A stretch of 64,000 bases of DNA, from positions 558,001 through 622,000 of the forward strand of contig CAWIFM010000009.1 in assembly GCA_963835525.1 (NCBI GenBank). The letters run 5' to 3'. Source of the stretch: DASSUW01 sp963835525. Its GTDB lineage: Bacteria; Actinomycetota; Thermoleophilia; Solirubrobacterales; Solirubrobacteraceae. The translations under genes and the position numbers were made by a program. Numbering within the stretch: the stretch's first letter is position 1; every line of letters starts with the position of its first letter. The notes below the pieces were generated by a model that was not told the origin of the DNA, made no database searches, and saw only the letters and a list, made by a program, of their open reading frames with translations. This document shows positions 7,979 through 17,304 of the stretch, one piece after another.

Positions 7979-9137
7979 GGCGACGCCCCGCGCACATCTG
8001 TCCGGTCCCACCCTGCTCGCAGGCGGCGTCGTGCTGTCCGTCGCCATCGCGTCGTTCATGCGGGCCCCACTGCTCCCCGAGATCGGCCGCGACCTCAAGC
8101 TCACCGCCGCAGACCTGGCGATGATCACCACCGCGTTCGCGCTCGGCCGCCTGGCGATGGACCTGCCCGCGGGCCGGCTCGCCGACCGGCTGCCGCCTGG
8201 CCGCGCCCTCGCGGGCACGGGCATCGGCGTGGCGCTGTCCGCGAGCCTGCTCGCCGGCGCCGGATCGTTCGCCCACGCGCTCATCGCCGTGTTCTTCCTC
8301 GGTGCCGCCTCGGCGCTGACCAACACCACGGGCATGACCGTGTTCGCCACCAGCGCACCTCCCGAGCGCCGCGGTGTGGCGATGGCGGGCTTCTCGATGG
8401 CGCTGATGACCGGGCAGACGCTGGGGCCGGCCGTGGGCGGCCTGATCGCCGGGCTCGCCGGCTGGCGCACGGCGCAGGTGGTGGCGGCGATGATCGGCGT
8501 CGGCGTCATCGTCGCCTGCCTGATCGTGCCCGCCGGCCTCGCGCGGCGGCCCGAATCGGCTTCGCAGGAGCCGCCCGGGCTGCCGCGCTCGCAGGCGTTC
8601 GTGCTGGCCGCGGTGCCGTTCGCCGTGTTCTTCACGCTCAGCGCGCTGCCGCAGACGCTGCTGCCGGTCATCGGCTCGTCCGAGCTCGCGCTCTCGACGG
8701 CCTTCATCGGCCTGGCGCTGGCCGCCGGCGGGATCGCCCGGTTCGCCGGCTCGGCGGTCACCGGCGCGATCTCGGACCGCGTCTCGCGCAAGGCGGCGCT
8801 CGTCCCCAGCCTGCTGGCCATGGGCGTCGCCGTGCTGATGCTCGCGCCGCCGCCGACGCTCGGCACGTGGCTCGGCGCCATCGTGCTGCTGTCGGTGGCG
8901 TCGTCGGGGATCGCCGTGGCGGCCACGATCATCGCCGACCAGGTGCCGGCGGACACGGTCGGGCGCCGGCTCGGCACCTTCCGCTTCACCGGCGACTTCG
9001 GGCTGCTCGCCGGGCCCGCCGTCACCGGCCTGCTCTACCAGCACTCGGGCCGCGAGGCGGCGATGCTGGTGACCGCCGGCGTGCTCGGAGGCTGCGCGCT
9101 CGCCGCCGCCACCCTGATCGTGGAGCCGGGGACGTGA
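7974..9137 (+). CDS. MFS transporter
   Basis: This 387-residue major facilitator has about 12 hydrophobic segments. It shows the family loop between helices 2 and 3 (GRLADRLPPGR) and its echo in the second half (GAISDRVSRKAAL). The central loop near residue 190 is short. Tandem TTG codons at 7974 and 7977 are the only upstream starts, and both sit inside the operator, so initiation is probably leaderless. It overlaps lacI by 4 nt (GTGA). Position under the same operator as the catabolic genes suggests uptake or efflux of the island's substrate or product. Confidence 0.8.
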   Translation: MLATPRAHLSGPTLLAGGVVLSVAIASFMRAPLLPEIGRDLKLTAADLAMITTAFALGRLAMDLPAGRLADRLPPGRALAGTGIGVALSASLLAGAGSFAHALIAVFFLGAASALTNTTGMTVFATSAPPERRGVAMAGFSMALMTGQTLGPAVGGLIAGLAGWRTAQVVAAMIGVGVIVACLIVPAGLARRPESASQEPPGLPRSQAFVLAAVPFAVFFTLSALPQTLLPVIGSSELALSTAFIGLALAAGGIARFAGSAVTGAISDRVSRKAALVPSLLAMGVAVLMLAPPPTLGTWLGAIVLLSVASSGIAVAATIIADQVPADTVGRRLGTFRFTGDFGLLAGPAVTGLLYQHSGREAAMLVTAGVLGGCALAAATLIVEPGT

Positions 9138-10144
9138 CGGCGCGCGCGACGCTGCGCGACGTGGCGCGGGTGGCCGGCGTGCACCCCGGCACCGTGTCGC
9201 GCGCGCTGAACCCCGCGACCGAGGCGCTCGTGCGCGACGAGACCGTGCGGCGCGTGCGGCAGGTGGCGGAGGAGCTCGGCTACCGGCCCAATCCGCTCGC
9301 CCGCGGGCTCAAGACGAACCGCAGCTACACGATCGGCGTGCTGGTGCCCGACATCCAGAACCCGCTCTTCCCGCCGATCATCCGCGGCATCGACGACCGG
9401 CTCGGCCAGGCGGGCTACACGCCGCTGATCGCCAACACCGACAACGATCCGGTGCGCGAGCGCGTCGACCTCGAGGCGATGCGCGCCCGCCAGGTCGACG
9501 GCTTCGTCGCCGCCACCGCGCGCGCCGACCACGAGCTGCTCGACGAGATGGCAGCCTCCGGCGTGCCGATCGTGCTCGTCAACCGCCGCGTGGAGGACGG
9601 CAGCCTGCCCTCGGCCACCGCCGACGACCACGCCGGCGCGCGGCTGGCCGTCGAGCACCTCGTCTCACTCGGTCACCGGCGGATCGCGCACCTGGCCGGA
9701 CCGCAGGACGTCTCGACCGGCCGCGCCCGCCACCAGGGCTTCTGCGACGGCATGGAGCAGGCGGGGCTCGAGCCGACGCTGGTGCGCCAGGGCCGCGCCT
9801 TCACCGAGCCGGAGGGCGCGCGCCTGTGCGAGGCGCTGCTCGACGCCGACGAGCCCTTCACCGCGATCGTGGCGGGCAACGACCTGATGGCGCTCGGCTG
9901 CTACGACGTCTTCGCCGCCCGCGGGATCGACTGCCCGGGCGAGGTGTCGGTGGTCGGCTTCAACGACATGCCGTTCGCCGCCCGCTTCTCGCCGCCGCTG
10001 ACCACGATCGGCATCCCGCACTACGAGATCGGCGTGGCGGCGGCCGACCTGCTGCTCGAGCTGATGCGGGGTGACGGCGTGGGTTTGCGCGAGGTGGTGC
10101 TCCCGGCGCACCTGATCGTGCGCGGCTCGACACGCCGGCCTTGA
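9134..10144 (+). CDS. LacI-family transcriptional regulator of the catabolic island
   Basis: The 336-residue protein has an N-terminal LacI helix-turn-helix with hinge helix (LRDVARVAGVHPGTVSRALN, then YRPNPLARGLKTNRS). It continues into a type I periplasmic-binding-protein-like effector domain (IGVLVPDIQNPLFPPIIRG ... VVGFNDMPFA). LacI proteins bind palindromes with a central CG. Exactly such palindromes, built on TGCAAACGTTTGCA, sit at the four promoters of the surrounding genes (7965, 10184, 22492, 22553), so this protein is the obvious candidate reader. The effector is unknown. Its stop codon overlaps the TTGACA -35 of the next operon. Confidence 0.92.
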   Translation: MTARATLRDVARVAGVHPGTVSRALNPATEALVRDETVRRVRQVAEELGYRPNPLARGLKTNRSYTIGVLVPDIQNPLFPPIIRGIDDRLGQAGYTPLIANTDNDPVRERVDLEAMRARQVDGFVAATARADHELLDEMAASGVPIVLVNRRVEDGSLPSATADDHAGARLAVEHLVSLGHRRIAHLAGPQDVSTGRARHQGFCDGMEQAGLEPTLVRQGRAFTEPEGARLCEALLDADEPFTAIVAGNDLMALGCYDVFAARGIDCPGEVSVVGFNDMPFAARFSPPLTTIGIPHYEIGVAAADLLLELMRGDGVGLREVVLPAHLIVRGSTRRP

Positions 10145-10170
10145 CAGTCACAGCCCCGAAGGGATACCGT
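10141..10170 (+). promoter_or_regulatory. Promoter of the liv/catabolic operon
   Basis: A perfect TTGACA (10141-10146) and TACCGT (10165-10170) are separated by 18 bp. The two operators start directly after the -10 box, so they cover the transcription start. The -35 overlaps the lacI stop codon. Confidence 0.7.
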
Positions 10171-10198
10171 TGCACACGTTTGCTGCAAACGTTTGCAG
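10171..10198 (+). promoter_or_regulatory. Tandem LacI-type operators
   Basis: CTGCAAACGTTTGCAG (10183-10198) is a perfect 16-bp palindrome. Directly upstream lies a degenerate copy, TGCACACGTTTGCT (10171-10184), 13 bp away centre to centre. The pair is the strongest operator site of the island and controls the longest operon. Confidence 0.85.
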
Positions 10199-10217
10199 TC
10201 CGCGGAGGAGGAGACGG

Positions 10218-11450
10218 ATGCTGAGAGTTCGCTGGCTGGTCGCGGCCTTCATGGTGCTCGCGCTCGTTGCGGCAGGGTGCGGCGACGACGGCGACTCGGC
10301 CTCCGAGGACGGTGGCGGCGGAGAGCCGATCAAGATCGGCGCCTCGCTCCCGCTGACGGGCGAGTTCTCCGAGCCCGGCAAGGCCGCGAAGGAGGGCTAC
10401 GAGGTCTGGCAGGAAATGGTCAACGACGCCGGCGGCCTGCTCGGCCGCCAGGTCGAGCTCGTGATCAAGGACGACGCGTCCAACCAGAACACGGTCGTGT
10501 CCGACTACAACGCGCTGATCAGCGGCGACAAGGTCGACCTGCTGCTCGGGACCTTCTCCTCGCTGCTCAACCTGCCGGCCTCCGCGGTCGCCGAGCGCAA
10601 CAAGATGCTCTACGTCGAGCCTGCGGGCGGCAACCCCGACATCTTCAACCGCGGCTTCAAGACCGTCTTCTTCGCCCAGCAGGCCACGGCCGACCATCAG
10701 GGCGACGTGTGGGCCAACTACATCGCCGCGCTGCCCGAGGGCCAGCGCCCGAAGACGGCGGCCTACCCGACGCTCGACGACCCGTTCACGACGCCGACCT
10801 CCGAGGGCATCGAGGCGATCCTGAAGGAAGCGGGGATCGAGACCGTCTACCGCGAGACCTACACGGCGGACACGACGAACTTCGACTCGATCGCCAACGC
10901 GGTCAAGTCCAAGAACCCGGACCTGGTCGTCGCCGGCACCCAGTTCGAGGACGGGATCGGCATCATGCGCGCCCTGCGCAAGGTCGACTTCACGCCCAAG
11001 TGGCTCTACCAGACCAACGCGCCCTCGTTCGGCGACCAGTACGCCGAGGGCATCGGCGCCGAGAACACCGAGGGCGTCTTCTACGCGGTGAGCCACAGCC
11101 AGGAGGCCGAGACGCCGGGCAACCCGGAGTTCGTCGCCAAGTACCAGGAGATGTTCGGCGGCGAGACGGTGCCCGAGGACGCGGCGGACGCCTACGCGGC
11201 CGGCGAGGTCCTGAAGGCGACGGTCGAGGCGAACAAGACGATCGAGCGCGCCGACCAGCTCAAGCTCGCCGACTGGCTGCGCCAGAACGAGGTCGAGACG
11301 ATCCTCGGCCCGCTGAGCTGGAACGAGAACGGCAGCCCGAAGGGCGAGTTCCTGATCGGCCAGTGGCAGAGCGGCAAGGCCGAGATCGTGCTCCCCGAGG
11401 AGGCGGCGACGACGGACACGATCATCGAGGGATATAAGCCTGGGGGATGA
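10218..11450 (+). CDS. ABC transporter substrate-binding lipoprotein (LivK type)
   Basis: The 410-residue extracytoplasmic receptor has a lipoprotein signal ending LVAAGC (Cys21), a D/G/S-rich tether and a periplasmic-binding-protein type I domain starting IKIGASLPLTGEFSEPGK. The ATG at 10218 is 8 nt behind GGAGGAGGAG and is preferred to the in-frame upstream TTG at 10170, which would fall inside the operator. It is the first gene of a LacI-controlled operon with livH, a fused livM-livG and livF. The ligand is unknown; it is presumably the compound degraded by the downstream enzymes. Confidence 0.9.
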   Translation: MLRVRWLVAAFMVLALVAAGCGDDGDSASEDGGGGEPIKIGASLPLTGEFSEPGKAAKEGYEVWQEMVNDAGGLLGRQVELVIKDDASNQNTVVSDYNALISGDKVDLLLGTFSSLLNLPASAVAERNKMLYVEPAGGNPDIFNRGFKTVFFAQQATADHQGDVWANYIAALPEGQRPKTAAYPTLDDPFTTPTSEGIEAILKEAGIETVYRETYTADTTNFDSIANAVKSKNPDLVVAGTQFEDGIGIMRALRKVDFTPKWLYQTNAPSFGDQYAEGIGAENTEGVFYAVSHSQEAETPGNPEFVAKYQEMFGGETVPEDAADAYAAGEVLKATVEANKTIERADQLKLADWLRQNEVETILGPLSWNENGSPKGEFLIGQWQSGKAEIVLPEEAATTDTIIEGYKPGG

Positions 11451-12331
11451 CGCAGCTCGTCCAGACGCTGATCCTCGGTCTGCTCGTAGGCGGCGTCTAT
11501 GCGTTGCTCGCGTCGGGCCTGACGCTGATCTTCGGCGTCATGCGCGTGATCAACATCGCGCATGGCGCCTTCCTGATCCTCGCGGCGTTCCTCACCTACT
11601 CGATCTGGACCGCGATCGAGCTCGACCCGCTGGCGTCGGTGGTCTTCACGACGCCGGTGATGTTCGCGTTCGGCTGGATCCTCTACCTGGCGACCGTGCG
11701 CCGGATCCGCGGCGCCCACATGTCCTCGTCGGTGTTGCTCACGTTCGCGATAGCGCTCGTGCTCGAGGGCGTCATGGGCCTGGTCTGGGGCAACACGTCG
11801 CACTCCGTCCGCCCGTCGTACTTCAACGAGTCGTACACGATCGGTGACCTGTTCCTGCCCAAGGCGCAGGTCTACGGCTTCGCGCTGGCCGCGATCGTGC
11901 TCGGCTCGCTGTATCTGATCCTCACCCGGACGTGGCTCGGGCGGGCGATCCGGGCCAGCGCCTTCAATCCGCAGGGAGCCGCGCTCGTCGGCGTCAACGT
12001 GAGCGCCGTGTCGGCGCTCACCTTCGCCATCGGCGTCGGGGCGGCCGGCGCCGGCGGCTCGATCGTCGCGGTGCTCTACCCGTTCCTGCCCGGCTCGCAC
12101 TACCAGTGGATCGCGCGGCTGCTGAGCATCGTCGTGCTCGGCGGCCTCGGCAGCCTGCCGGGCGCGGCGATCGGCGCGCTCATCCTCGGCGTCGCCGAGG
12201 CGGCGACGGTGACCTACATCTCGCCGGCCTGGGCCACGGCCGTGCCCTACGTGGTGATCTTCGTCGTGCTGCTCGTGCGGCCCCAGGGCCTGATGGGCTC
12301 GCGCCTGCGCGAGGACGTGGCGGCGGCGTGA
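11447..12331 (+). CDS. livH: ABC transporter permease, LivH type
   Basis: This integral membrane permease of 294 residues has about eight hydrophobic segments. It carries the LivH hallmarks GLLVGGVYALLASGLTLIFG and MRVINIAHGAF near the N-terminus and VLGGLGSLPGAAIGALILG near the C-terminus, which form the coupling loop to the ATPases. The ATG overlaps the receptor stop (ATGA), and the 3' end overlaps the next gene (GTGA). It works with the LivM half of the fused protein that follows. Confidence 0.92.
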   Translation: MTQLVQTLILGLLVGGVYALLASGLTLIFGVMRVINIAHGAFLILAAFLTYSIWTAIELDPLASVVFTTPVMFAFGWILYLATVRRIRGAHMSSSVLLTFAIALVLEGVMGLVWGNTSHSVRPSYFNESYTIGDLFLPKAQVYGFALAAIVLGSLYLILTRTWLGRAIRASAFNPQGAALVGVNVSAVSALTFAIGVGAAGAGGSIVAVLYPFLPGSHYQWIARLLSIVVLGGLGSLPGAAIGALILGVAEAATVTYISPAWATAVPYVVIFVVLLVRPQGLMGSRLREDVAAA

Positions 12332-14094
12332 GGCGGGCCGCCGTGATCGTCGCCGCGGCGGCGCTGCTGCTGTACCCGGTCGTCTCGGACAACCTCTACT
12401 ACCAGAACATGATCATCCTGTCCCTGGTCTTCGCGATCGGGGCGGTCGGCCTGAACGTCATCTCGGGCTACGGCGGCTACATCTCGCTCGGCCAGGGCGC
12501 CTTCCTCGGCCTCGGCGCCTACACGCTGGCGATCCTCTCCACCAGGGTCGACGTGTCGGTCTGGGTCTGGGTGCCGGTCGCGGGCGTCGTGGCCGGCGCC
12601 TTCGCGGCGCTGCTCGGCGTGATCGCGCTGCGCACGCGCGGGCCGGCGTTCGTGATCATGACCATCGCCTTCCTGTTCCTGCTGCAGATCGTCGCGACCA
12701 ACTGGTCGTCGCTGACCGGAGGCACCGCGGGCATCACGCTGCCGCTGCCGCAGTGGAGCATCGAGATCCAGAACTGGCCCTTCTACTACTCGCTGGCCGG
12801 CCTGCTGGGCCTGTCGCTGCTGATGTCGTGGCGGATCCGGCGCACCAAGTTCGGTATGGGCCTGGTCGCCATGCGCGAGGACGAGGACAAGGCGGCCACC
12901 GTCGGCATCGACACGCCGGTCTACAAGCTGCTGGCGTTCGTGGCCAGCGCGGTGTTCGTCGGCATGGCCGGCGCGGTCTACGGCTACTACCTCGCGTTCG
13001 TCGACCCGATCGGGATGTTCAACATCCTGCTCAGCGTCCAGATCCTGCTCTCGATGCTGCTCGGCGGCCGCGGCACGCTGTTCGGGCCGGTGCTCGGCGC
13101 GTTCCTGATCGAGCCGCTGAACGAGTGGTCGAACAACAACCTCGGTGGCGGCAACTCGCGCCTGCTCATCTTCGGCGGCCTGATGGCGCTCGTGGTGCTG
13201 TTCCTGCCGCGCGGGATCATCCCGACGCTGCGCGACCTGATCGAGTCGCGGCGCATGCGCGGCAAGGCCGGGCTGGTCGGCGCGCGGCTCGAGCTGCGTG
13301 AGCGGCCGGAGCGGATCGAGCAGCCGCCCGTCGGCCCGCCGCTGCTCGAGGTCAAGGGCCTCGAGAAGAGCTTCGGCGGGCTGCGCGCCGTCGACGGCTG
13401 CTCGTTCGACGTGCCCGAGGGCTCGATCACCGCGCTGATCGGCCCCAACGGCTCGGGCAAGACGACGGTCTTCAACCTGATCGGCGGGACGATGAGGCCG
13501 GACGCCGGCGAGGTCTGGTTCGGCGGAGAGCGGATCGACGGGCTGCGGTCGTGGCGGCGCGCCTACCGCGGGATCGGCCGCACCTTCCAGATCACGCGCC
13601 TGTTCCGGGAGATGACCGTGCTGGAGAACGTGGTGGCGCCGCTGCGCGAGTTCCGGTTCGGCCAGCTCAACGCCGGAGCCGTGTCCGGTCCGGAGGCGGA
13701 GCGGGCGGAGGAGCTGCTCGACTTCGTCGGCATGCGCGACTTCTCGGGCCAGCGCGCGGCCGCGCTCTCCTACGGCCAGCAGAAGCTCGTCGAGCTGGCG
13801 CAGATCCTGATGCTCGACCCGCGGCTGATCATGCTCGACGAGCCGGCCGGCGGCATCAACCCGACGCTGATCGAGCGGATGGGCGACATGATCCGCGAGC
13901 TCAACGCGCAGGGGAAGACGTTCCTGATCGTCGAGCACAACATGCCGTTCGTGCTCGGCCTGTGCGACCCGGTGCTCGTGCTCGCGAGCGGCAGCTGCAT
14001 CTGCCAGGGCACGCCGGCGCACATCCAGAAGGACCCGCGCGTGCTCGACGCATACCTCGGCGCCGACTTCGTGCTCGAGGAGGTCGGCGTCTGA
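12328..14094 (+). CDS. Fused LivM permease - LivG ATPase
   Basis: A single 588-residue frame joins two normally separate subunits. Residues 1-300 form a LivM permease (GLNVISGYGGYISLGQGAF near 41-59; LLGGRGTLFGPVLGAF near 245-259). Residues about 301-338 are a charged linker. Residues 339-588 form a LivG ATPase with Walker A GPNGSGKTT (372-380), GRTFQ, signature LSYGQQ (480-485) and Walker B IMLDEP (501-506). Fusion fixes a 1:1 ratio of these subunits. The GTG start at 12328 overlaps the livH stop; a second GTG at 12343 is possible. Both halves look intact. Confidence 0.93.
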   Translation: MRRAAVIVAAAALLLYPVVSDNLYYQNMIILSLVFAIGAVGLNVISGYGGYISLGQGAFLGLGAYTLAILSTRVDVSVWVWVPVAGVVAGAFAALLGVIALRTRGPAFVIMTIAFLFLLQIVATNWSSLTGGTAGITLPLPQWSIEIQNWPFYYSLAGLLGLSLLMSWRIRRTKFGMGLVAMREDEDKAATVGIDTPVYKLLAFVASAVFVGMAGAVYGYYLAFVDPIGMFNILLSVQILLSMLLGGRGTLFGPVLGAFLIEPLNEWSNNNLGGGNSRLLIFGGLMALVVLFLPRGIIPTLRDLIESRRMRGKAGLVGARLELRERPERIEQPPVGPPLLEVKGLEKSFGGLRAVDGCSFDVPEGSITALIGPNGSGKTTVFNLIGGTMRPDAGEVWFGGERIDGLRSWRRAYRGIGRTFQITRLFREMTVLENVVAPLREFRFGQLNAGAVSGPEAERAEELLDFVGMRDFSGQRAAALSYGQQKLVELAQILMLDPRLIMLDEPAGGINPTLIERMGDMIRELNAQGKTFLIVEHNMPFVLGLCDPVLVLASGSCICQGTPAHIQKDPRVLDAYLGADFVLEEVGV

Positions 14095-14825
14095 TGCTGC
14101 GGCTCAGCGGCGTGATCGCGGGCTACGGGGGCGGCGACGTGCTCCAGGGCGTCGACCTCGAGGTCGCCCGCGGCACGATCGCCTGCATCGTCGGCCCCAA
14201 CGGCGCGGGCAAGTCCACCGTATTGCGCGCGGTGAGCGGCCTGCTGCGGCCGCGCGAGGGGGAGATCCGGCTCGACGGCGCGCGGCTCGACGGCATGAGC
14301 ACGGGGGAGATCCTGCGCGCGGGCGTCGCCCAGGTGCCGCAGTCCAACGCGCTGTTCCCCAACATCACGGTGCGCGAGAACGTGCTGATGGGCGCCTACA
14401 TCGAGCGGCGCGACAGGGCGCTCGTGCGGCGGCGCTACGCGGCGGTCGAGGAGCTGTTCCCGGTCGTCGCCGAGCGCGGCGGCGAGAAGGCGGGCAACCT
14501 CTCCGGCGGCCAGCGCCGGATGGTCGAGTTCGCGCGCTCGCTGATGCTCGAGCCGTCGCTGGTGATGCTCGACGAGCCGTCGCTCGGGCTCGACCCGAAG
14601 GCGCTCAAGCATGTGCTCGAGAGCGTGCTGCGGATGCGCGACTCCGGCTGCACGATCCTGCTGGTGGAGCAGAACGTGCGCTTCGGCCTGCGCCTCGCCA
14701 GCCAGGGGATCGTGATGGAGAGCGGGCGGGTGCTGCTCGACGGGCCGGCCGACCAGGTGCTCGCCAACCCCGAGATGGCCGACCTCTACTTCGGCGGATC
14801 CGTCCGGAAGGCGACGCCGGTGTGA
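14094..14825 (+). CDS. livF: ABC transporter ATP-binding protein, LivF type
   Basis: This is the second ATPase of the LacI-controlled importer, 243 residues. It has Walker A GPNGAGKST (34-42), the Q-loop region VAQVPQSNALFPNITVREN, signature LSGGQ (136-140) and Walker B VMLDEP (157-162), followed by the LivF-type switch VEQN. The ATG overlaps the stop of the fusion gene by one base (TGATG), and the 3' end overlaps the amidohydrolase by 4 nt. It is distinct from the livF at 1467. Confidence 0.92.
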   Translation: MLRLSGVIAGYGGGDVLQGVDLEVARGTIACIVGPNGAGKSTVLRAVSGLLRPREGEIRLDGARLDGMSTGEILRAGVAQVPQSNALFPNITVRENVLMGAYIERRDRALVRRRYAAVEELFPVVAERGGEKAGNLSGGQRRMVEFARSLMLEPSLVMLDEPSLGLDPKALKHVLESVLRMRDSGCTILLVEQNVRFGLRLASQGIVMESGRVLLDGPADQVLANPEMADLYFGGSVRKATPV

Positions 14826-15727
14826 TCGTCGACGTCCACCGCCACGTGATCGTCGCCGAGCTGCGGCCCCACGTCTCGCCGCCGCCCGCGGCGGTCGGCG
14901 AGTTCGTCGACCCCGCCGGCATCCTCGCGGAGGCGGAGCGGGCCGGCATCGACCATGTCGTGCTGTCGCCCTGGGTGCAGCTCCTCTCCGGCGACCTCGA
15001 GCAGTGCCGCCTCCAGAACGACGCGCTGGCCGAGCTGCTGCTCGCGGAGCCCCGGCTGAGCGCCTTCGGCGCCGTGCCGCTGCACGAGCCGCCGGTCGCG
15101 GTGCGGGAGCTGCGCGAGGTGATGGAGGCCAAGGTGCTCGCGGGCGTCGAGGTGCCGTCGAGCGTCGGCGGCGCCTACCTCGGCGACGACCGCTTCGCGC
15201 CGTTCTGGGCGGCGGCCGAGGAGACCGGCGCGGTCGTCTTCATCCACCCGACGACGCGGGGCTTCGAGGCCCCGGTGTTCGGCGACTTCTATCTCTGGAA
15301 CACGGTCGGCAACCCGTTCGAGACCACGATCGCCGCCGCGCACATGGTCATGGCGGGCGTGATGGAGCGGCACCCGGGGCTGCGCGTCGTCCTGGCTCAC
15401 GGCGGCGGCGCCCTGCCGGCGCTGCGCGGGCGGCTCCGGCACTGCTGGACGTTCCAGCCGCAGGCGCGGGCGCGGCTGCGCGAGGACCCGGAGGAGTCGA
15501 TCGCGCGGATGTACTTCGACACCGTGACGCACGACCCGGCGGTGCTGCGCGCGCTGGTGGAGTTCGCGGGCGGCGAGCACGTGCTGCTCGGCACCGACCA
15601 CCCGTTCGACATGGCCGACCCGCATCCGGTGGCGACCGTGCGCGCGGCCGGTCTCGGCGCGCGCGCCGAGCGCGAGGTGCTGGGCGGGGCCGCGACGCGG
15701 CTGCTCGAGCGTGGAGTGCGGACGTGA
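14822..15727 (+). CDS. Amidohydrolase family protein (amidohydrolase 2 / ACMSD-like)
   Basis: The 301-residue TIM-barrel metal hydrolase begins VDVHRHVI, giving the HxH metal pair His6/His8. It continues with VVFIHPTTRG (third His), VLAHGGGALP (fourth His) and LGTDHPFDM (metal Asp). This set is typical of the amidohydrolase-2 branch, which contains decarboxylases such as ACMSD as well as C-C and C-N hydrolases. The GTG start overlaps livF. As the first enzyme behind the importer it may act early or late on the imported compound. The substrate cannot be named. Confidence 0.82.
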   Translation: MIVDVHRHVIVAELRPHVSPPPAAVGEFVDPAGILAEAERAGIDHVVLSPWVQLLSGDLEQCRLQNDALAELLLAEPRLSAFGAVPLHEPPVAVRELREVMEAKVLAGVEVPSSVGGAYLGDDRFAPFWAAAEETGAVVFIHPTTRGFEAPVFGDFYLWNTVGNPFETTIAAAHMVMAGVMERHPGLRVVLAHGGGALPALRGRLRHCWTFQPQARARLREDPEESIARMYFDTVTHDPAVLRALVEFAGGEHVLLGTDHPFDMADPHPVATVRAAGLGARAEREVLGGAATRLLERGVRT

Positions 15728-17304
15728 TCGCCGACGTCGTCGTCGCCGGGGCGGGCCACAACAGCCTCATCACCGCGGCCTACCTGGCCGCCTCCGGCCG
15801 CGAGGTGCTCGTGCTCGACAGCCGCGCGATCCCGGGCGGCGGCGCCGCCACCGAGGAGCTGCTCGGGCCGGGCTATCTGATCGACTCGTGCTCGACCGGG
15901 CACACGCTGATCCAGACCAACCCTCTGCTCATGCAGGACGAGCTGGGGCTCAAGGAGCGCTACGGGCTCGAGTACCTGGTCCCCGACCCGTTCGCGCACG
16001 TCGCGTTCCCGGACGGCGAGCAGCTCACCGCGTGGATGGACCTCGAGCGCACGGTCGAGGAGATCGCGCGCTTCTCGAAGGCCGACGGCGAGGCCTACCG
16101 GCGGCTGCTGGCCGACTACGACGAGGTCAAGCACGTCTTCGCGGCGGGGACCTTCAACCCGCCGGGCATGGGGCCGTCGGTCGAGCAGCTCCTGAGCGAG
16201 CACCCGAAGGGCAACGTGTGGCGGCGGCGCCGGATGATGAGCGCCTGGGACGTGATCCGGCACGAGTTCGAGAGCCGGCACGTGCAGGCGTTCCTGCTCT
16301 GGCAGGCCTACCAGACGCTGGTGCCGATCGACTCGCCGGGCTCCGGGCCGCTCGCGTACTCGATCGTGTTCGGCCGCCAGCGGCGGAGCTGGACGATCCC
16401 GCGCGGCGGCTCCGGCCGGCTCACCGACTCGCTCGTGGACCTCATCCGCGACCACGGCGGCACCGTGCTGTGCGGCAAGCGGGTGGTCCGTCTCGTGGTG
16501 GAGGGCGGGCGCTGTGCCGGCGTCGAGACCGAGGACGGCGACCGGTACCTGGCGCGCGAGGCGGTGGTCTCGACGATCCACGTCAAGCACCTGATCGAGA
16601 TGGCGCCCGCCGAGCTGTGGCCGGACGACTTCCGCTACGGCGTCGACACCTTCGACATCGGCGTGCCGGCGATGGGCGTCTACATGGCGGCGAGCGAGCC
16701 GCCGCGCTTCCTCACGCTCGACAACGAGGTGCGGACCGCGGTGTCGGCCGGGCTCGCCGGCTTCCCGGAGGACGCGATCGAGTACGGCCGCGCGCTGGCC
16801 GACGGCCGCTACGTCGAGGACCCGGCGTGGATCCTGGTCGCCACGCCGACGCTTGAGGATCCGTCGCGCGCGCCCGAGGGCCGCCACACGGTCAAGTTCC
16901 TCTCCGCCCAGTCCTACGGCTTCGAGGAGCTGAAGGGGTCGCAGGCGCGGCGGCAGCTCGCGCGCGTGCACGCGGTGGCGCCGAACTTCGGCGAGGGCGT
17001 GATCCTCGACATGCTCGTCAAGGCGCCCGAGGACATCGAGCGCGCGAACGAGCACATGATCCGAGGCACGTTCCACGGCGGGAACCGCACGCTGCCCCAG
17101 AGCGGTGGGCTGCGCCCGGCGCCGGGCTGGGCGCAGCACCGGATGCCGATCCCGGGCCTCTACCAGACCGGCGGCACCACGCACCCGGGCGGGTCGATCA
17201 CCGGCGCGCCCGGCCGCAACGCCGCGCTGGTCGTGCTGCAGGACCTCGGCACCAGCATCGAGGAGGTGGTGGATGCCGGACGCGCGCGTGCAGGCAGCCG
17301 TTGA
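15724..17304 (+). CDS. FAD-dependent oxidoreductase (COG1233, phytoene-dehydrogenase-like)
   Basis: This 526-residue flavoprotein has an N-terminal dinucleotide-binding motif (VVVAGAGHNSLITAAYLA). The GAGHNSL variant is typical of the PYROXD2/phytoene-desaturase-like branch. The C-terminal FAD motif GLYQTGGTTHPGGSITGAPG (about residues 479-498) is also present. The middle region is the substrate domain. No carotenoid genes are nearby, so carotenoid synthesis is unlikely; oxidation of the imported compound is more plausible. The GTG start overlaps the previous stop. The 3' end overlaps the next gene by 32 nt, the longest overlap in the operon. Confidence 0.82.
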   Translation: MIADVVVAGAGHNSLITAAYLAASGREVLVLDSRAIPGGGAATEELLGPGYLIDSCSTGHTLIQTNPLLMQDELGLKERYGLEYLVPDPFAHVAFPDGEQLTAWMDLERTVEEIARFSKADGEAYRRLLADYDEVKHVFAAGTFNPPGMGPSVEQLLSEHPKGNVWRRRRMMSAWDVIRHEFESRHVQAFLLWQAYQTLVPIDSPGSGPLAYSIVFGRQRRSWTIPRGGSGRLTDSLVDLIRDHGGTVLCGKRVVRLVVEGGRCAGVETEDGDRYLAREAVVSTIHVKHLIEMAPAELWPDDFRYGVDTFDIGVPAMGVYMAASEPPRFLTLDNEVRTAVSAGLAGFPEDAIEYGRALADGRYVEDPAWILVATPTLEDPSRAPEGRHTVKFLSAQSYGFEELKGSQARRQLARVHAVAPNFGEGVILDMLVKAPEDIERANEHMIRGTFHGGNRTLPQSGGLRPAPGWAQHRMPIPGLYQTGGTTHPGGSITGAPGRNAALVVLQDLGTSIEEVVDAGRARAGSR

